A stretch of DNA of 64,000 bases, taken from contig NZ_CP032487.1 in the NCBI RefSeq assembly GCF_004124235.1, positions 3,038,001 to 3,102,000 on the forward strand, in the 5' to 3' direction. Shown one piece after another: positions 60,758-64,000 of the stretch. How positions within the stretch are numbered: position 1 is the stretch's first letter; each line of letters starts with the position of its first letter. The notes beneath the pieces are model-generated. The model was not told where the DNA came from. It saw only the letters and a list, made by a program, of their open reading frames with translations, and made no database searches. This DNA is from Yersinia hibernica (GTDB lineage: Bacteria > Pseudomonadota > Gammaproteobacteria > Enterobacterales > Enterobacteriaceae). Position numbers and translations under genes: made by a program.

Positions 60758-61702
60758 TTACTCTCCTCGGCAGAACCGCAGAGCACGAGCCACAATGCCC
60801 GCGGCATCAAAACCGTGATAGGCGCGCATATCCGCCCTATCGGCAGCAATGGCATACCCACCATCAGGAATGCCTAATCTCACCAGAGGAATACCGCTGC
60901 CCGCCTCGGCCAGCACTTCGGCCACCAAGCTGCCGACACCGCCATTAATATTGTGTTCTTCGATGGTCATCACCCGCTGGCTGTTTTGGAGAGTGGCTAA
61001 TAGCTGCTGAGTATCACACGGGCGAAGAGAAGAAACGTTGACCACCGCAGCAGAAATATTGCTATCTGCCAGTATTGCCGCGGCACTAACAGCCTCATGC
61101 ACTGTAGAACCCATCGCCACCAGAGCAATATCCTGCCCTTGCTGTAGGACATCAATTTTTCCGGCAGTGAACTGATAGTGTTCATCATGAAGTGGCGGCA
61201 AAGATTTACCGTCCAGCCGGATATAAACCGGCCCAATATGCGCCAGAGCATAATCAATTATCTGGCGGCACTCTTGCGGGTCAGAGGGCGCATAGATTTC
61301 AATATTGCCAAACCCGCGCAGGATGCCGATATCATCAATACAATGGTGGGTGCTCGCCAGCGGCCCATAGCTGGCCCCCGAGTTAAGACCAAACAGTTTT
61401 ACATTGCTGTTGTTGTAGCAAACATCAATTTTGAGCTGTTCATTGGAGCGCGAAATCAAAAATGGCGCAGCATTACAAGTCACTGCCACTTTCCCGCCCA
61501 TGGATAACCCCACCGCGGTGCCCACCATCGCCTGCTCAGCAATTCCAACATTCACTACCCGGTCAGGGAAGCGGGTGATAAATGGCCCAATTTTCGCCGT
61601 CGAAGTTGAATCGGCGACTACTGGCACCAGATCCACGCCGTTATCCACCGCGCGAATAAATTGCTCAACCATTACCGCAGCCAAATGTTCTGCATTACTC
61701 AT
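60758..61702 (-). CDS. Transketolase, C-terminal (pyrimidine-binding) subunit
   Basis: A 314-residue protein covering the Pyr and C-terminal domains of transketolase. The thiamine-activating Glu56 is in NVGIAEQAMVGTAVG; the fold continues with HHCIDDIGILR and ends in the ligand-free C-domain. It must pair with the upstream N-terminal subunit; the two genes overlap by eight bases. Split transketolases of this kind include AptA/AptB, which act on apulose 4-phosphate. Confidence 0.85.
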   Translation of the reverse strand: MSNAEHLAAVMVEQFIRAVDNGVDLVPVVADSTSTAKIGPFITRFPDRVVNVGIAEQAMVGTAVGLSMGGKVAVTCNAAPFLISRSNEQLKIDVCYNNSNVKLFGLNSGASYGPLASTHHCIDDIGILRGFGNIEIYAPSDPQECRQIIDYALAHIGPVYIRLDGKSLPPLHDEHYQFTAGKIDVLQQGQDIALVAMGSTVHEAVSAAAILADSNISAAVVNVSSLRPCDTQQLLATLQNSQRVMTIEEHNINGGVGSLVAEVLAEAGSGIPLVRLGIPDGGYAIAADRADMRAYHGFDAAGIVARALRFCRGE

Positions 61703-62525
61703 CGCTCAATTCCTCCAGTGCCAGCTCAATTTCAGCACCTTTCGGCACCCGGTGGTGCCATTCCACGCGCCCTTGAATAAAGGAGATACCCGCCCCTTTT
61801 TCGGTGTTGGCTATCACTACGTTGGGTTTGCCGTTTTGCTGTAATCCCTCCAGTGTTTCCACCACTGATTGCATATCATTACCAATACATTCAGTAACTT
61901 GCAGGCCAAATGCCTGCCACTTATCTGCCAGCGGGTCAGTATTCATAATCGATTTAGTGGTGCCTGCCAGTTGGAGTTTATTTTTGTCATTAATGATTAT
62001 CAGGTTGTCCAGCTGATAGTGAGCGGCAACTAACGCCGCTTCCCAGTTACTGCCCTCAGCCAGTTCACCGTCGCCGGTCAAAACAAATACCCGCCGCTTG
62101 CTGTTAGCGCGTTTTGCCGCCAAGGCAATCCCCACCGCAACCGGTAAGCCGTGGCCCAAAGCCCCGGTATTTAATTCAATACCCGGCGTTTTATGTTTGA
62201 CCGGGTGGCCCGGCAGATGGGAGTTAGCATGTTGATAAGTCGCCAACCATTCTTCTGGGAAATAGCCCGCTTCCGCCAGGCAGCAGTAATAGCCGCCCAC
62301 CGCGTGACCTTTGGACTGCACATAAATATCGCGATCGGGATCAGTGAGCCGGTCTGGCGCGCAATTAAGGATACGGAAATAGAGTGCAGCCAGAATCTCT
62401 ACTTGCGAAAGATCAGCGCCGGTATGCCCCCCTGCGGGGCTGTTCGCATTGAGCACGACTATCCGGCGACGGATAGCCCGCGCCTTTTTCACCAGCTCAT
62501 CGACTGACAGTGAATACGGATTCAT
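61695..62525 (-). CDS. Transketolase, N-terminal (thiamine diphosphate-binding) subunit
   Basis: A 276-residue PP-domain protein. The ThDP/Mg motif is GDGELAEGSNWEAA (from residue 151) ending in IINDKNKLQ (177-185), with HTGADLS and SKGHAVGGYY at the active site. I start at ATG 62525 (AGAGG upstream); an earlier in-frame start at 62549 is weaker. First enzyme gene of the minus-strand operon after a 150-base gap rich in hairpins. Confidence 0.85.
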   Translation of the reverse strand: MNPYSLSVDELVKKARAIRRRIVVLNANSPAGGHTGADLSQVEILAALYFRILNCAPDRLTDPDRDIYVQSKGHAVGGYYCCLAEAGYFPEEWLATYQHANSHLPGHPVKHKTPGIELNTGALGHGLPVAVGIALAAKRANSKRRVFVLTGDGELAEGSNWEAALVAAHYQLDNLIIINDKNKLQLAGTTKSIMNTDPLADKWQAFGLQVTECIGNDMQSVVETLEGLQQNGKPNVVIANTEKGAGISFIQGRVEWHHRVPKGAEIELALEELSDE

Positions 62526-62549
62526 GACATTACCTCTCTTAATTTTCAT

Positions 62550-62699
62550 CCGTCAGTGAATTTTTACTCACTTCGGAATATTTATTCCTGATGAGGCTAA
62601 AAAATAGCTTTCATCAAGCCTGTCCGGAAATCTCCCTCCGGCGGAACATCTTTGCCATTCAGTGCCTAACAGGCTACATCTGCCTGTTTAGACGGTTAT
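62550..62699 (-). other. Hairpin-rich gap between permease and transketolase genes
   Basis: At least three inverted repeats: TGATGAxGCTA/TAGCxxTCATCA (62589-62616), CCGGA/TCCGG (62624-62641) and AACAGGC/GCCTGTT (62668-62688). They could reduce readthrough or hold an internal promoter and operator (GTGA-N8-TCAC near 62552-62571). Confidence 0.5.
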
Positions 62700-63818
62700 T
62701 TATGCTTGCTCACTCTTCTCTATTTGTGGCACCGCCGTCACCTTTTGCGAAACAATCGCGGCCTTATGCTGCATCCGGTTTTGCATCTGGTCGATAATCA
62801 CCGCCACAATAATCACGATCCCTTTGATAACCATTTGCCAGAATTCGCTGACCCCCATCATCACCAAACCATCAGCTAGAATGCCGATAACAAATGCCCC
62901 AATCAGCGTACCAAGGATGGTACCGCGCCCCCCGGCCAGAGAAGTCCCCCCCAGCACCACGGCCGCAATCGCATTCATCTCAAAACCACTGCCATTGGCT
63001 GGATGGCTGGCCACTAATTGCGCAGAAACGATGATTCCGGCAATGGCGGCACAGAAACCCGAGATGGTGTAGACCCATACTTTGACCTGCCGAACCTTGA
63101 CACCAGACAGCTCGGCGGCACGTTCGTTATCCCCAATGGCGTAAACATGGCGGCCAAACGGTAGGCGGCGGGCAACATAAGCAATGACCAGCGCCAGAAT
63201 GAACATAATCCAAATGGCAATCGGTAAACCCAGTAACGTGCCAGACCCCAATACATCAAAGCCGGTATTGCCCAGTTGTGGATTGCCTTGTAAACCGGGG
63301 AAGGTTTCACCACCGGAAATCAGCATTGCCGCGCCGCGCACCACATACATGGTGCCGAGGGTGCAAATAAATGGGGCGACGTTATAGCGGGTAATTATCC
63401 AACCATTTACCGCGCCAATCAGTGCGCCGATAACCAACACCACCGGAACGACCACCCAAACACTGGGGAAGATGGCAATACCAAACATTGGTAAAACAAT
63501 ACCTTGGGTGATCATCCAGCCCGCAATCATGCCGCATAACCCCAAAGTCGCCCCGATAGAGAGGTCAATACCCGCGGTGATAATGACAAATGTGATGCCC
63601 AGAGCGAGAAAGGCATTGATAGCAATATGCTTCACCATAATGATCAAGCTGCCGGTCGCCAGAAACCCCGGCACCATCACCGAAAAGAAACCCAGGATCA
63701 GGAACAGGGCAATAAAGGTGCGCATCTTTAGTAGAAGCAGCAGCATATTCTCCCGTGACCACGACGATCCACCGGGCTGGTGACTCGCCAACGCAGTGCC
63801 AGTTGTTGCTTTCATCAT
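62700..63818 (-). CDS. Ribose-type ABC transporter permease
   Basis: A 372-residue RbsC-family permease, eight to ten membrane segments, with the family signature GAxxGAVNGW-type GALIGAVNGWIITRYNVAPFI and RGAAMLISGG. It would form the channel for a periplasmic-binding-protein-dependent sugar importer. The ATG at 63818 overlaps the ATPase stop by four bases. The C-terminal 20 residues are polar. A binding-protein gene is not in the window and probably lies beyond the right edge. Confidence 0.88.
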   Translation of the reverse strand: MMKATTGTALASHQPGGSSWSRENMLLLLLKMRTFIALFLILGFFSVMVPGFLATGSLIIMVKHIAINAFLALGITFVIITAGIDLSIGATLGLCGMIAGWMITQGIVLPMFGIAIFPSVWVVVPVVLVIGALIGAVNGWIITRYNVAPFICTLGTMYVVRGAAMLISGGETFPGLQGNPQLGNTGFDVLGSGTLLGLPIAIWIMFILALVIAYVARRLPFGRHVYAIGDNERAAELSGVKVRQVKVWVYTISGFCAAIAGIIVSAQLVASHPANGSGFEMNAIAAVVLGGTSLAGGRGTILGTLIGAFVIGILADGLVMMGVSEFWQMVIKGIVIIVAVIIDQMQNRMQHKAAIVSQKVTAVPQIEKSEQA

Positions 63819-64000
63819 TCAAACCCTTGTGCGCTTGCCGTAACCAATGCCGACTCACTGGCCGACTGACGAGCAACATTCGCCGTCAGTTTGCCGTTCG
63901 ACATCACCAGAATGCGGTCTGATACCGCCATGATTTCTTTCAGATCTGAGGTGGAAAACAGAATCCCAATTCCCTGCTCAGAGAGTTTCACCATCATTTC
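63815..64000 (-). CDS. Sugar ABC transporter ATPase, partial (C-terminal 61 residues)
   Basis: Only the end is present; the gene continues past base 64000. The text LSEQGIGILFSTSDLKEIMAVSDRILVMSNGKLT is the H-loop to D-loop end of the second nucleotide-binding domain of RbsA/MglA-type ATPases; the usual H-loop His is a Thr/Ser here (FSTSDL), as is common in the C-terminal half. Coupled by a four-base overlap to the permease. Confidence 0.85.
   Translation of the reverse strand, partial: EMMVKLSEQGIGILFSTSDLKEIMAVSDRILVMSNGKLTANVARQSASESALVTASAQGFE

Noticed and set aside
63815..64000. Broken ABC ATPase gene
   Set aside because: It is cut by the window edge, not by a mutation; the visible end is normal.

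Overview
The window is chromosomal DNA of an enterobacterium, most likely Yersinia or a close Yersiniaceae relative. Almost every gene is a close match to an E. coli housekeeping gene (recA, alaS, csrA, clpB, ffh, trmD, pheA, aroF/tyrA, bamD, luxS, gshA). The differences are the kind expected in Yersinia: an Ile/Ala spacer in the rRNA operon, an intact ygaY-type transporter, an outer-membrane efflux gene inside the emr operon, and a dispersed TATACCC-ended palindromic repeat. The genus call is inference from family resemblance; no database was searched.

Layout. (1) 1-3205: the end of an oxamate/oxalurate (hpxW-X-Y-Z) amidohydrolase operon. (2) 3206-4749: an AT-rich cation diffusion facilitator gene with sparse flanks. 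(3) 4750-12137: ygaY-like exporter, ygaZH valine exporter, and emrR / outer-membrane lipoprotein / emrA / emrB, a complete tripartite drug pump. (4) 12265-19536: yfiF, trxC, tapT, patZ, pssA, yfiM. (5) 19605-25300: a full rRNA operon on the minus strand (16S, tRNA-Ile, tRNA-Ala, 23S, 5S) with P1/P2 promoters, boxA sites and two terminators. (6) 25361-35206: clpB (sigma-32 promoter), pgeF, rluD, bamD, raiA, the pheL-attenuated pheA gene, and tyrA/aroF under TyrR-like boxes. (7) 35435-38879: btsR, a dcuB-type C4-dicarboxylate antiporter and a ydiY-type outer-membrane protein, where E. coli carries yfiRNB. (8) 39057-45002: rplS-trmD-rimM-rpsP, ffh, ypjD, corB. (9) 45093-55083: luxS, the sRNA micA on the opposite strand, gshA, yqaA, yqaB, three tRNA-Arg and one tRNA-Ser, csrA, alaS, recX, recA (LexA-controlled) and pncC. 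(10) 55319-64000: an accessory region with an MFS transporter, a SorC-type regulator, and a minus-strand sugar operon (ABC ATPase, permease, split transketolase, FGGY kinase, fucose-isomerase-family protein) that runs off the right edge.

The accessory sugar locus is the most interesting part. Isomerase + kinase + two-subunit transketolase + ribose-type ABC importer is the gene logic of non-oxidative D-apiose catabolism (or that of a related unusual pentose): isomerise to a ketose, phosphorylate, then cleave with transketolase directly into central metabolism. Other points worth a second look are a palindromic repeat placed between the pheL attenuator and pheA that carries a promoter-like sequence, a strong hairpin in the rpsP leader, and the orphan BtsR response regulator beside dcuB. 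I saw no prophage, insertion sequence, transposase or CRISPR array.
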